Part shown: piece by piece, positions 7,001 to 15,589 of the stretch
Position numbering within the stretch: the stretch's first letter is position 1
Layout: every line of letters begins with the position of its first letter
IMG/VR virus record: IMGVR_UViG_3300020186_000254
Span: 1 to 23,622 of that record
DNA: 23,622 nt
Reading direction: 5' to 3' (one strand)
From: a virus
Position numbers and translations under genes: made by a program
Notes under the pieces: model-generated
The model's database searches: none
Told to the model about the DNA's origin: nothing
The model's input: only the letters and a program-made list of their open reading frames with translations

Positions 7001-10000
7001 TGTCCGAGGACGCCCTCGGTGCCGTCGATGAGGCTCGGGCTGAATATCTGGGACATGAACTCGACGGGAGTCACGTCTCGCAGCTTGGCGGCCTCGGCCA
7101 TCATGCGCTGCAGGGCGCGGGACTCTTCGCCGGTGAGGCTGAAGCGCTGGGCCGCCTGCCCCCAGAAGCCGTTCCACGAGAAGTTCAGGGCGTTCCGGGT
7201 GCGCCGGATGTAGTCGGGGTTGGCGCCCAGTTGCTTCAGGCTGGCCTCCACCTTGTCCATGACGCCGGGCTCGGTCACGAGCGCCTGACGCAGGTCGGCT
7301 AGGTTCTCGACGATGCTGCCGTCCGCCCGAACGATGCGCAGGCTCTCGGCCATATGGTCGAGGTCGAGCGAGCGCAGCTCTCCCATGTCGGTCGGGATGT
7401 AGTAGGCAGCGCCCTTTACGGTGTTCGCGAAGTTGACCTTGGGGCCGAACTTCCCGACGTTGTCCATGACCTTGCTGACGAAGATGTCGTTCGCGTACGC
7501 ATTCTCGGACACCATCTGGAGGGCGAAGTCGTCGTCGTTCAGAAGTCGCCCGAAGCGGGCCTCTGCGGCCTCCTTCATGCGCTGGTAGTCTCCGGGCCTG
7601 ACCTCGTCCCACGACTTCCTCAGCTCCTGCCCGAGCCCCTTGCGCATGGTGCGCAGCATGTTCAGTCGCTTCATGCCCTGCACGTCACCAAGCGCGTGTC
7701 CGACGCGGCGCAGAACATTCAGTTGCGTGCCCGGGGTGCGGGACAGTCGCCTCGTAGTGGAACTCCATAGAGCCGCCGGGCTGTACTCGAACGCCTCGAT
7801 GGAGTCAGAGTACCGGACGAGGCTGTGGGAGGTCATGGTGTCGAGCAGGCGGGCGGTCAGGCGGTCGCCCTCGTTCATGGTCGTGCTGGTCGCTACATCC
7901 ACGCCCCGGCCGATGCCGAGGAAGATGGGCTCCAGCTTCTCCTGAAACTGGAAGAGCGGGTTGTACCGGAACTTCATCGTGGGCCATGCGTGCTCGGCGA
8001 GCTGGCCCGCGAAGTTGTTCGTCCCGCCAAGGGAGAGCATCGTCTTCAGGCGGCCGGACAGCTTCTGCGTCAGCCCGATGTAGCGAATGTCGCCATCATA
8101 GGCGCGCAGCACGGTGTAGAGGATGTCTTCCGGGGACAGCGCGTTGTCCCCGGACAGGGCGGCGCGGGGGATGAGGTCGCCCTTCAGTAGCTCATCGTAC
8201 AGGTCGCCCTTGCCCATGCCCCTCGGGCCGCTGTAGCCCTGATGCGCTCGGGTGTACTCAGTCAGGCGCTCGAACCACGAGTTCGCCACCACCTCGGTCA
8301 CGCCACGGTCGCCGAACTCCTCGGTCGCCAGCATGGCGAACCGGGCGCGGGCGGTTTCAGTCACCATTGCGGAGCTGACCTGCAGCTTCATGATGCGGGC
8401 GGCCGAGTCCATGTGGTCAACCATCTTGGTCACGGCCCGCACGCCATACAGGTTCGGCAGGGGGTGTCCCATGATATTCGTGCGCAGGTAGTTGGCTGGC
8501 CTGTAGGCGCGAGCGCCGTCGGCGACGTGGTCCACCCACGCCGGGCCGGATGGTGAGTACAGGCCGGTCCCGTTGTCGCGCGACAGGCCCCACTTGAAGT
8601 GGTCCTCCGGCGCGAAGCCGAGGCTGTACTCACCTGCGACGGAGCGCAGGTCCTCGCCCTCCTTGCCGAGCGCCTTCAGCTCGGAGTTCTTCAACTGCAT
8701 CGGCAGTCGAGGCAGGTCCTCTTCGAGGGTCATGATGAAGCGGTCAACGGACCTTCCGAGGTCCTTCGGGTCGATGGCGATGTAGCGCAGGCTCTGGTAC
8801 TTCTCCTGCCATTCGGCAATGAGGCGGGCGCGCTGCTTGGTGCTCTTCATGGCGGTCAGCTTCGTGAGCAGGGACTCGCCGCCGATGCGCGTCAGGGTGC
8901 CCTTGGCGACGAGGATGATGCGGCTCGGGTGGACGGAGAACTTCGCCACGGCCTCTGCCGACAGGCCATCCGTCAGCTTGATGAGTTTCTTGTTGGCCTC
9001 TCCGTAGACGGCCAGCTTGTAGAATGACTTCTGTTCCTTCGAGAGCTTGGGCAGTAGCTCGACCCACTCCTCCTCGGTGAGCGTGTTGAAGGCGTGCGAG
9101 AGCTGACGAGCGAGCGTCGCGTGGTCAACCGCCGACCACTGCTGCTGAAGGACGTGCTTGACCGTGTTCAGTCGCAGCCACTTCTCCAAGTCGCGGTGCT
9201 TGGTGGACTGGACGGCGGCATCGAACAGGTCGGGGTCCCCCGGCAGCTTCGCCATCAGCTCCTCCCCTAGCTTCCCGGCGATTTGATTGCGGCGGAACAT
9301 GTCGATGACGCCGTTCCGGGCATGGTTCGCCACGGCGACGCCGATAGCCTCGGTGAACCGGGTGGTCATACCGCCCGTGGGGTCCTGTCGGAGAGTCTCG
9401 TTGAGAATGCCCTTGTAGTGGTGGACGCCGAGCGTGTCGGCCACGTTGCGCATGACGCTGTCGGAGTAGATGTCCGCCATGCGGGCCGAACCCGGCATGC
9501 TCAGGTCGAGGGCGTGAAACGGGTCGATGATGGTCCGCGCGACCTTAGAGGCCTTGCCGAGGCTCGTCCCTTCGAGCGCGCCGTACGCCCTGCCGAATGG
9601 CTTGAACATGCTGGCAACTGCCTCGCTGCCCTCGGCCGCTCGGGCCACCACGTTGAGGCGCTTGATGCCGGTGCCCGTGGAGTGGTACTGCTTCGCGGCA
9701 TCGACGGCCCGCTGGGCGGTCAGCACGTCGGCCTCCGCGACCTTCAGGGCCTTGCGGGCGGTGGACAGGTTCTCTGCTCCGACGCCGCCGACGCGGGCGG
9801 CCTTGACCGCAATCTCGGCCGCCTCGTACGTCTTGCCGACCCTCACGAGCGTGGCGTTGGTCGTCGCAGCCAGCTTGACGATGCGGGAGCCCGTGCTGCC
9901 CAGCTTGGCGGCGACCCCCGCGCCGAGAGTAGCGATGTTGATGGGGTCCAGCAGGACCTCGCCGAGCAGGTTCCCGATGGCCCCGTGGTCGTACGCCTGA

Positions 10001-11004
10001 CCCGTGTTCGCGAGGAAGTCGGCCGCTTGGTCACGGGTCCAGTCGCCACTCTTCATCTTCTCGTAGACGAGCTGCTCCGTCGTATTCAGACCCGTGGTCG
10101 GGTCGCCAGCCAGCAGGCCCGTCCCGAGCAGGCCCTTGTCCTCGGCGTAGGCGGCGTCCCCGTCGCCGACCTCCGTGATGTAGTCAATGCGGTCCGTGCC
10201 CTTGCCGGGCGAGAGGTCGTCGAGCTGCGCCCAGTGCTTCGAGATGATGCGCGGGCTCGACTCGAAGACGTCGATGAAGAGCTGGACTTGGTCGGACAGC
10301 GAGCCCGGGGCCGTGAAGGCCCCCGGGTTCAGGGTCGGGTCGGAGTAGGCCGCCTCCTTCGCCCAAGCGCGGACGAAGAGGTTCTTCATATGGAGGTCGT
10401 CGTCGAGGATGCCCGTTCCGAACAGGCCGTGCTCGCGGTCGATTGCGGCCTGCGTGTCAGCCAGAAGGGCCTGTCCGTTCGCCGTCTTGGACGCCTCGGC
10501 CACGGCGGCGGCGTATTGCTCCTCCAAGAGCGAGGCCGTTGTTGCGGACGGCAGGCGCTCGACGAGTCCGCCGACGGCGGCTGCTGCTCCGCCGATGACC
10601 TCGCCTGCGCCACCGAGTCCATCCGCGATGAGGCCGAGCGGACCCTCCAGAGCGGCGAGCGGGCCCGCCTGCGCGAGCAGGCTTGCGCGGCGGGTGGCCT
10701 CTGCGGCCGGACCCTCGTCGCCGCTCCCGATGGTGGCCTGACGCAGGCCGTTCATGATGGTGCTGATGGGGTCCGACTCGACCGTGGCGATGGGGTCCAA
10801 CAGGCTGATGTTGACCGTTCCGACGGTGGCGTTCGGGTCGGTGGCGGGAGGCGGCGGCTCGGGCGCACCTGACGGGGTCGGAGACCACGTGGCGGGGGAG
10901 ACACCCCCGGTGGGCACCCCGGAACCCGTGTTCGAGAACTGGCGGCCGTCAGTGGGCCCGGAGAGTGCTGGCGATGCCTTGAAGCGCTCGCTCCATGCGC
11001 TCAT
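4018..11004 (-). CDS. Giant 2328-aa multidomain virion/polyvalent protein with HExxH metallopeptidase motif
   Basis: This single open frame fills almost 7 kb between the 877-aa gene and the scaffold gene. Its ATG overlaps the upstream stop as ATGA. Residues 1-60 are Pro/Ser/Gly-rich. A Gly/Ala-rich amphipathic stretch follows at about 115-150, then L-L-D-P-I-N-I-A-T-L-G-A-G near 350, a pattern seen in large phage ejected proteins. The middle is mostly helical. At 1617-1672 there is a conserved-looking domain with V-H-D-V-F-G-H (H1623 to H1628) and E-T-H-G-H. At 1898-1902 is H-E-G-F-H, the HExxH zinc metallopeptidase signature, followed by Q-E-F-A-A-E (E1953 or E1957 as a possible third ligand). 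This make-up matches phage polyvalent proteins thought to enter the host with DNA. Position argues for a capsid-internal or portal-proximal protein rather than a tape measure. No RNA polymerase motifs were seen. Exact role unknown. Confidence 0.8.
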   Translation of the reverse strand: MSAWSERFKASPALSGPTDGRQFSNTGSGVPTGGVSPATWSPTPSGAPEPPPPATDPNATVGTVNISLLDPIATVESDPISTIMNGLRQATIGSGDEGPAAEATRRASLLAQAGPLAALEGPLGLIADGLGGAGEVIGGAAAAVGGLVERLPSATTASLLEEQYAAAVAEASKTANGQALLADTQAAIDREHGLFGTGILDDDLHMKNLFVRAWAKEAAYSDPTLNPGAFTAPGSLSDQVQLFIDVFESSPRIISKHWAQLDDLSPGKGTDRIDYITEVGDGDAAYAEDKGLLGTGLLAGDPTTGLNTTEQLVYEKMKSGDWTRDQAADFLANTGQAYDHGAIGNLLGEVLLDPINIATLGAGVAAKLGSTGSRIVKLAATTNATLVRVGKTYEAAEIAVKAARVGGVGAENLSTARKALKVAEADVLTAQRAVDAAKQYHSTGTGIKRLNVVARAAEGSEAVASMFKPFGRAYGALEGTSLGKASKVARTIIDPFHALDLSMPGSARMADIYSDSVMRNVADTLGVHHYKGILNETLRQDPTGGMTTRFTEAIGVAVANHARNGVIDMFRRNQIAGKLGEELMAKLPGDPDLFDAAVQSTKHRDLEKWLRLNTVKHVLQQQWSAVDHATLARQLSHAFNTLTEEEWVELLPKLSKEQKSFYKLAVYGEANKKLIKLTDGLSAEAVAKFSVHPSRIILVAKGTLTRIGGESLLTKLTAMKSTKQRARLIAEWQEKYQSLRYIAIDPKDLGRSVDRFIMTLEEDLPRLPMQLKNSELKALGKEGEDLRSVAGEYSLGFAPEDHFKWGLSRDNGTGLYSPSGPAWVDHVADGARAYRPANYLRTNIMGHPLPNLYGVRAVTKMVDHMDSAARIMKLQVSSAMVTETARARFAMLATEEFGDRGVTEVVANSWFERLTEYTRAHQGYSGPRGMGKGDLYDELLKGDLIPRAALSGDNALSPEDILYTVLRAYDGDIRYIGLTQKLSGRLKTMLSLGGTNNFAGQLAEHAWPTMKFRYNPLFQFQEKLEPIFLGIGRGVDVATSTTMNEGDRLTARLLDTMTSHSLVRYSDSIEAFEYSPAALWSSTTRRLSRTPGTQLNVLRRVGHALGDVQGMKRLNMLRTMRKGLGQELRKSWDEVRPGDYQRMKEAAEARFGRLLNDDDFALQMVSENAYANDIFVSKVMDNVGKFGPKVNFANTVKGAAYYIPTDMGELRSLDLDHMAESLRIVRADGSIVENLADLRQALVTEPGVMDKVEASLKQLGANPDYIRRTRNALNFSWNGFWGQAAQRFSLTGEESRALQRMMAEAAKLRDVTPVEFMSQIFSPSLIDGTEGVLGHIEGTVRLLREARAAGRRVKPLEAKFAETRTQLAGKEGTSTREDLVRQLARTFSAHLDPSAKRALLKEFHPELVKAVNDGDLKFDLGELDRMWNEVGDEALADRILGYMDGKAPSHPFDDLDVTSGSAFARDASTRYMRDMGVEPLGGRPHFRHDADMDAHYEEGAAHFRDLPDIEYEKTGRIPNAGGLKKAGPDLKPQPAGVDNATYRSYQSFMVDTSNQYDYMTRAKDKGGMGIKVTVTRTDPYTADAAGRAAMVKDLEAGRLKVFGGASDHPLMTNEQNVMFRAVHDVFGHAAEGFEFGPRGELNAAAKHARMFSNEGRPAMLTETHGHTSYVNYSDDIYQPTDTFVPKELDADYPADDFEARFPFAMPERQQAAYDAGSASPDPDVPFDDGNGKIQLSGTDYLGREQYMVYEYTRRVGQNIRDLPVEMQAAILQPLADLFDEFPGMRVHHIDVVDFEAPFNFANEGVDDIIGLGQTKHKDAIALTWGADDDESVILFNLRHYDQSADWAAKEASNQFTRSWSHFLQTDPATGLQTGMPRRSNVGTPHNAGTIDIAQVSRHEGFHAYDISRRPRNASNEQVARSAADEPYHEMMVRFESSTGRLDLSEYGMTNSQEFAAELGSFASNPELVVADIASDELREIVEEWQQFMRDSGEWVPKAASAPNPMAGKTIREVNAIKRGTVYAPQKAGLLPQPYINEFVDRFVGRSKHVESNPDVSRAARMFGKWSEAVVNNGLLRGEDSIFGPLLKEIGGLPTGGAVPYNFTEAQVANLAMSSIARKFDDAHRLQYFAQERTFLERSINHPMFGMYPASYMFGKVLPELALFLAARPFGHRTGGLLYSLLDVQASIALRREFDPEFDAHIEEMGRSQVLSLLSYFIPGLPWDLSAGAPPALRKLAEQGIANEKKAKTDPENLKNIGLLDPAVASLKKLSPLTSTGLPWAGRAGEEAFGTPTPKQELKDEQDHNRLVRASELKPTMQRVMQELQEALR

Positions 11005-13634
11005 ACGGCCTTCGGACCCATGCCGCCGCTGCCGCTGCCGCCAGTGCTGCCGGTCGGCGAGGTCATGCCGGACTGCGATGAGGTCGGCGCGGTCATGCCG
11101 GACTGCGAGTTCGGCAGGGCCGGGGGCTGGTATGTCGTGCCGGTCGGCTGCTGCCCGAGGAGGGCAACTGTCGTCTTCACGTCCGGCATCGCCACCTTGA
11201 TGCTCTTCACAGGCTTGATTGTAAACCGAGTGTCCTTGGCGTCCGCCAGCGGCCTGATGCTGCTCGTCTTCGGGAAGAAGGCATTGCCCAGCGCCTCGAA
11301 CGGAGTGCCCTTCACGAGGTCCGTGGCGAGCGGGCGCAGGTCGGGGAAGCTGGTCGTCGAGTCAGACTTCCCTGCGGGCGAGCCCGTGACCGTGCGCTGG
11401 AACAGACCGGCCGCCTCCGAGATGAAGCCCATGAGGCTCTTCGCATGGGCCGCGATGTTCTGCTGGCCGAGGTCCTTGTTCAGCTTGGTCTGGTCGGCGT
11501 TCGCACCGGGCACCCAAGCGCCGGTCTTGAAGTCGCGGTCGAACCCGGCGCCGCGATAGGCGTCGTCTTCCATGGTCTGGCGGAATGCCGGGTGCTTGTC
11601 GAGGTCGTTCAGGATGGCCTGCCCCTCCGAGTCGGCCATCAGGGTGGACAGGGTCAGGCTGCCGAAGTCCGTGATGGGGTCCGGCGCCCCGAGCGCGCCA
11701 CGTGTGCCGCTCCTCCACGCGAAGTCCTGCGGGTCGAACGAGATGGCCGATGGCTTGTAGGCGTTGGTCTTGGGGTCGATATCGGTGGAGGCCCGGACCT
11801 GAATGCCGACCGGCAGGTTGGCGTCAGCGGACAGGTCGGGAACCTTGGTCCACATGCCGGTCACTGGGTCCTTGTCGGCGAAGCCGAGATGGGCGGCGAC
11901 CTCGTCGCTGTAGTCAACTTCGAGGTGGTTCCCGCCCTTGCTGCTGGCCGTCATCGGCTTGTCTCCGGACAGCGGGTCGGAGGTGAAGATAGGGCCGTCC
12001 CTCGTCGTGTAGGCGTACTGCGTCGCCTTGCCGGGGAAGTCGTACGCGTAGCCGATGGGCTGGATATTGCCGTTCGTGGACAGGGGCTTGCCCGTGAGTG
12101 GGTCCTTCGCGGTCGCGTAGATGGGGATGGCCGTCACGGACATGGTGATGGGCGAGCCGCCACGCGGGTCGGCCACGGTGACCGTCTGCGCATTCAGGCC
12201 ACCGGCAGCGATGGTCTCCTGCGTCGCCGCGCCAATCATCTTGCCGCCCGCCTTGGGGACGAACACGCCAGCGTCGTTGAGTTCCCCGAGCGTCCAGAGG
12301 GCCGCGCCCGACTTGACGGACTCAATCTGCGCGCGGACGAACTCGATAGCGTTGAAGTTCTCCATCGCGTCGGTAGAAGCGCTCGGATTGAACTGGCTGT
12401 TCGCCAGTCCGGTGAAGGACTCGTTGAGGGTCGGGACGCCAGCGGTGCCGAGGACCTCGGCCATGATGCGGACTCTGAAGGCGTCGTCGGTCGCGATGCC
12501 CGGGTCCTTGGACAGGGCCATCAGCCCTCCCACATAGTCGGTCCACGCATTCATCAGGGCCTGCGGCGAGGCGGTGCGGTCCCTCTTGACGGCGTCGTAG
12601 GTCTCCCGCAGGTCCATGTACGAGTCCTGCACGTCCATGGAGCCCACGGTGCGCTTGATGAGGCTCAGATACGACTTGCTCTTCGTGAGGTTGTTCACGT
12701 CCGTCATGTGGCCGGTGGACTTGGCTCGCGCGATGCGCTCGTCCAGCCCACGCCCGGCCGTCTTCAGGTAGTCCACGACTAGGGCGGCGTCGAAGGGCAC
12801 GCCCGGCTTGAAGTTCGGGTCGAGCTTGCCGAGCTGCTGCAGGATGCTCTTGCCGGTGACCGGCTGGCCGTCGTCCGTGTGATACAGGACAGTGTCGGAG
12901 CCCCTGAACTCGCCGTCGCCAGTGATGACGAGGGTGCCGCTGATGGTCTTGCCCTCGGACGTGATGGCCGCGATGAGGTTGTTCATGATGTCCGGGTCTT
13001 CGGTCGTGAAGTCGGTGAAGTCGGAGCCCGAGCCGGGCTGGGCGATAGCCATAGGCAGACCGAGTGCGGCAACGCCGGACTGGGCCAGTCGGCGCAGCGT
13101 CTCGACGAGGTACTCGGCCGGGGCCTCCATCTGCTTCTGCGTGTCGGCCTGCTGCTGCTGGTAGCGCTCCTCCTTGCGCCGGTTCGCTTCGGCCCGCCCG
13201 TTGGAGCGCTGGACGCGCATGTACTGACCGGCATCGCGCTGCAGGACGCGATAGAACTCGCTGTCCTTCGGGACCTTCTTGGCCCAGTTGAGGTAGAAGG
13301 CGACCATGCGCTGGTCCTGCGCGCCGCCCTTGGGGGAGGTCGCGTACCACGCGGTCATCTTGGACTCGCTGATGGTGTAGTCGAGCTGGGTGTGCGCGTT
13401 CTTGTACGTGTCGTACAGGGGGTCGTCCTTCGAGACGCCCGCCGCCTTGTCCTTCCAGAACTTCAGGACCTTGTCGTCCGTGGCCTTCGAGCCCTCGAAC
13501 ATGCCGCCCTTCTGCCACGCGTCCATGATGTTTTGGGCGCGCTGGTTCTGAAACTCCCTCGCGATGGCGACAAGCGTCGCGGTCAGGCTGGGTGCGCTAC
13601 GAGGGGAGCGGCCGAACCGCCCGGTCCGGGCCAC
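11001..13634 (-). CDS. 877-aa predicted virion or ejected structural protein, function unknown
   Basis: The gene starts with a GTG at 13634 that overlaps the portal stop (TAGTG) and ends in a 4-base ATGA overlap with the giant gene, so the three are translationally coupled. The N-terminus (about 1-180) is basic and helical. It includes Y-L-N-W-A-K-K-V-P and a Gln/Glu-rich likely coiled coil near 150-170 (R-Y-Q-Q-Q-Q-A-D-T-Q-K-Q). The middle contains alternating helical and beta segments with no catalytic motif I recognise. The C-terminal ~50 residues are low-complexity (Gly, Ser, Thr, Pro) with a repeated S-Q-S-G-M-T-(A/S)-P-T unit, encoded by an 18-base direct repeat (11061-11078 and 11091-11108). 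Its place between portal and giant protein suggests an internal or portal-associated protein co-packaged with the giant protein. Confidence is for the gene; the role is inferred. Confidence 0.8.
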   Translation of the reverse strand: MARTGRFGRSPRSAPSLTATLVAIAREFQNQRAQNIMDAWQKGGMFEGSKATDDKVLKFWKDKAAGVSKDDPLYDTYKNAHTQLDYTISESKMTAWYATSPKGGAQDQRMVAFYLNWAKKVPKDSEFYRVLQRDAGQYMRVQRSNGRAEANRRKEERYQQQQADTQKQMEAPAEYLVETLRRLAQSGVAALGLPMAIAQPGSGSDFTDFTTEDPDIMNNLIAAITSEGKTISGTLVITGDGEFRGSDTVLYHTDDGQPVTGKSILQQLGKLDPNFKPGVPFDAALVVDYLKTAGRGLDERIARAKSTGHMTDVNNLTKSKSYLSLIKRTVGSMDVQDSYMDLRETYDAVKRDRTASPQALMNAWTDYVGGLMALSKDPGIATDDAFRVRIMAEVLGTAGVPTLNESFTGLANSQFNPSASTDAMENFNAIEFVRAQIESVKSGAALWTLGELNDAGVFVPKAGGKMIGAATQETIAAGGLNAQTVTVADPRGGSPITMSVTAIPIYATAKDPLTGKPLSTNGNIQPIGYAYDFPGKATQYAYTTRDGPIFTSDPLSGDKPMTASSKGGNHLEVDYSDEVAAHLGFADKDPVTGMWTKVPDLSADANLPVGIQVRASTDIDPKTNAYKPSAISFDPQDFAWRSGTRGALGAPDPITDFGSLTLSTLMADSEGQAILNDLDKHPAFRQTMEDDAYRGAGFDRDFKTGAWVPGANADQTKLNKDLGQQNIAAHAKSLMGFISEAAGLFQRTVTGSPAGKSDSTTSFPDLRPLATDLVKGTPFEALGNAFFPKTSSIRPLADAKDTRFTIKPVKSIKVAMPDVKTTVALLGQQPTGTTYQPPALPNSQSGMTAPTSSQSGMTSPTGSTGGSGSGGMGPKAV

Positions 13635-15589
13635 TACCTGCGCCCGAGCTTCTGTTGCGTCATGATGCGGCCCTTGGCCTCACCACCCTGCACCATTCCC
13701 TGCATGACTGGAGCGTTGTCCGGCGCGCTGACGAGCGACTGCTCTCCACCGGCGTTCGGGCTCGCACCCGGGATGGGCGGCGTGATGCCCTCGGCTTCGG
13801 GCGCTCCGCCCGGGCCGGGTCCGCCAGCCATACCGTCGGGCGTGGCGGCTCCAAGCGACTGTCGCAGGCCCTCGGTCGCGGAGCCAGCCTGTGCTCCGGC
13901 GGCGGCCTGAGCGCCCTGCGGCGCGTCGATGCCGAGGCTCTGCAGCGCTCCGAGGAGCTGGGCCATGACCTGCACGTCGGCCGGGAAGAGTGTCGCGTCC
14001 GTCCGCTCGTCGCGGATGAAGTCGAGTTCAGTCTCGGGGTCGTCAACGCCGACCGCGTCCATGGCCCGGCGAACCGACCAGAGCTTGGCGTTCACGAGGT
14101 TGATGGCCCGGGTGGCCGTTTCCAGCTCGTCGCGCGGGTTGAGGCTGGGGTCCTGAATGTCGAGGAAGCCGCCGCCACGCCCGATGATGGCCTTCACGTC
14201 GGAGTTCTTCTCGGCGAAGATGTCGCGGGCGAGGTTCCACACGTCGCGGCGCCACTTGTACAGGAGCTTCCGGCGGATGGAGAGGCGGGCCTCGTAGTTG
14301 CTGATGAGGGCGTTGATGGCCTTCGAGGACGAGAGGACCTGCGCGGGGGCGAGGCCGAGGAGCAGCTCGTTCAGGCCGCTGATGGTAGCCAGCTCGCGGT
14401 CGAGGCGGGTCAGGAACTGTTCGAGCTGGAACTGGGCGATGAAGGGCTGGATGACCTCGATGCGGTTACCCGGGCCGGGGGCGACGATGGCGCCCTTGAC
14501 GGGCTTCAGGCCCTGCGGCACCCGCAGCGGAGCGTCCGGGCCGGTGAGCTGGTAGGCGTCGCCGCCAGTGACGTTCGCAATCATCTGCGAGCCGTTCGTG
14601 ATGCGCTCCATCTTCTCGCGGATGAGGGGCTCGATGTCGAACAGGTCGGGGCGCCCGCTCGGGACGCCGGGGACGAACGTGTTGAAGAGGGGCACGTAGG
14701 GCAGGCGGCCCTTGTACTCCGGGTACTTGGTCGGCTCGCGGACGACGACGTTGCCCGCCACGACCACGTTGTACGTGTCCATGCGGACGAACTTCTGGCC
14801 CTTCCAGACGGGCTGGCGGTACCAGTAGTCCCACACTTCGATGCGAGTGTGGCCCAGCGCGGTGGCCGGACGTGCGGGGATGTCGTCCCAGCTCTTCTGC
14901 TGGACGAAGGGCAGCGTGTACCCGTCGTCGGTCTTGAAGGGGACGACCTCGACGCCGAACTCCTCGGTCAGGGAGTCGGGGTCGTAGTACATGCGGTAGG
15001 CGGCCCATTCGAGCTGGTCGAAGTTGTCCGTCTTCCAGCCGAGGAACAGGTGGCGGGGCTGGTTGATGACCTCGACGACGGGCGCCTTGGCCTCGGCGTC
15101 CCAGTAGACGCGGGCGGCGGTTCGGCCGTAGAGCGACTTGGTCACGATGGCCTTGTGCCACTTCAGGTCGAAGTCGCCCTCGTTCTTCCACGCGACGTAG
15201 ACGCGTTCGAGGGCAGAGGCGGCCTCCACCTCTTCGTCGCTCTGGCCGGTGGCGAGGATGTTCTCAATGGGCTCGACAGCCTGCAGCGCGGAGGGGATGT
15301 CCACGTACGGAGTCGGCAGCGATAGCGAGACGTGCTGGCGGCCGTTGACGTTCGCGGACTCGTGCTCGGGCCAAAGGTCGGAGCCGCTTCGGTCGTTGAT
15401 GGTGGCCGGGTAGTAGAGCTTGTCGGCGCGGTCGCACCACTGGCGGAAGACTTCGTGCTCCTCGCGAACGGACTCGACCTTCCCGTTCAGGCGGATGAGG
15501 AGTTCCTTCGTCTCCGGTGAGGCGGCGTGCTTGATGCCGCGACCGAGGGTCATGTTCGCGTATCGAGCGTCGTCGAGGTACTCAGCCAC
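13634..15589 (-). CDS. Portal protein
   Basis: A 651-aa protein just downstream of the large terminase, as usual for the dodecameric portal through which DNA enters and leaves the capsid. The N-terminal part has a helix-rich wing region with A-L-E-R-V-Y-V-A-W-K-N-E-G-D-F and V-T-K-S-L-Y-G-R-T-A-A-R-V-Y-W-D, then V-I-N-Q-P-R-H-L-F. The stem region runs through L-P-Y-V-P-L-F-N and D-I-E-P-L-I-R-E-K-M-E. A clip/crown-like helical segment includes L-D-R-E-L-A-T-I-S-G-L-N-E-L-L-L-G and S-S-K-A-I-N-A-L-I-S-N-Y-E-A-R-L. All of this is typical of portals. The C-terminus is Ala/Gly/Pro-rich. The GTG at 15589 overlaps the terminase end by 8 bases; the ribosome binding site is poor, suggesting coupled translation. 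Confidence 0.9.
   Translation of the reverse strand: MAEYLDDARYANMTLGRGIKHAASPETKELLIRLNGKVESVREEHEVFRQWCDRADKLYYPATINDRSGSDLWPEHESANVNGRQHVSLSLPTPYVDIPSALQAVEPIENILATGQSDEEVEAASALERVYVAWKNEGDFDLKWHKAIVTKSLYGRTAARVYWDAEAKAPVVEVINQPRHLFLGWKTDNFDQLEWAAYRMYYDPDSLTEEFGVEVVPFKTDDGYTLPFVQQKSWDDIPARPATALGHTRIEVWDYWYRQPVWKGQKFVRMDTYNVVVAGNVVVREPTKYPEYKGRLPYVPLFNTFVPGVPSGRPDLFDIEPLIREKMERITNGSQMIANVTGGDAYQLTGPDAPLRVPQGLKPVKGAIVAPGPGNRIEVIQPFIAQFQLEQFLTRLDRELATISGLNELLLGLAPAQVLSSSKAINALISNYEARLSIRRKLLYKWRRDVWNLARDIFAEKNSDVKAIIGRGGGFLDIQDPSLNPRDELETATRAINLVNAKLWSVRRAMDAVGVDDPETELDFIRDERTDATLFPADVQVMAQLLGALQSLGIDAPQGAQAAAGAQAGSATEGLRQSLGAATPDGMAGGPGPGGAPEAEGITPPIPGASPNAGGEQSLVSAPDNAPVMQGMVQGGEAKGRIMTQQKLGRR

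Noticed and set aside
9283-10872. Plus-strand open frame of 529 codons
   Set aside because: Antisense shadow of the giant gene N-terminal region; no ribosome binding site or recognisable domain.
4018-11004. Giant protein as an N4-type virion RNA polymerase
   Set aside because: I found no T7-like polymerase motifs such as T/D-x-x-G-R or the K-x7-Y-G helix; the visible motifs are peptidase-like and His-rich instead.
4018-11004. Giant protein as a tape-measure protein
   Set aside because: It lies between portal and scaffold, not after tail tube genes, and has enzyme-like motifs rather than repetitive helical tape sequence.
11445-12782. Plus-strand open frame of 445 codons
   Set aside because: Antisense shadow of the 877-aa gene with Arg/Val/Gly-rich composition.
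13592-15325. Plus-strand open frame of 577 codons
   Set aside because: Antisense shadow of the portal gene, which is clearly real on the minus strand.
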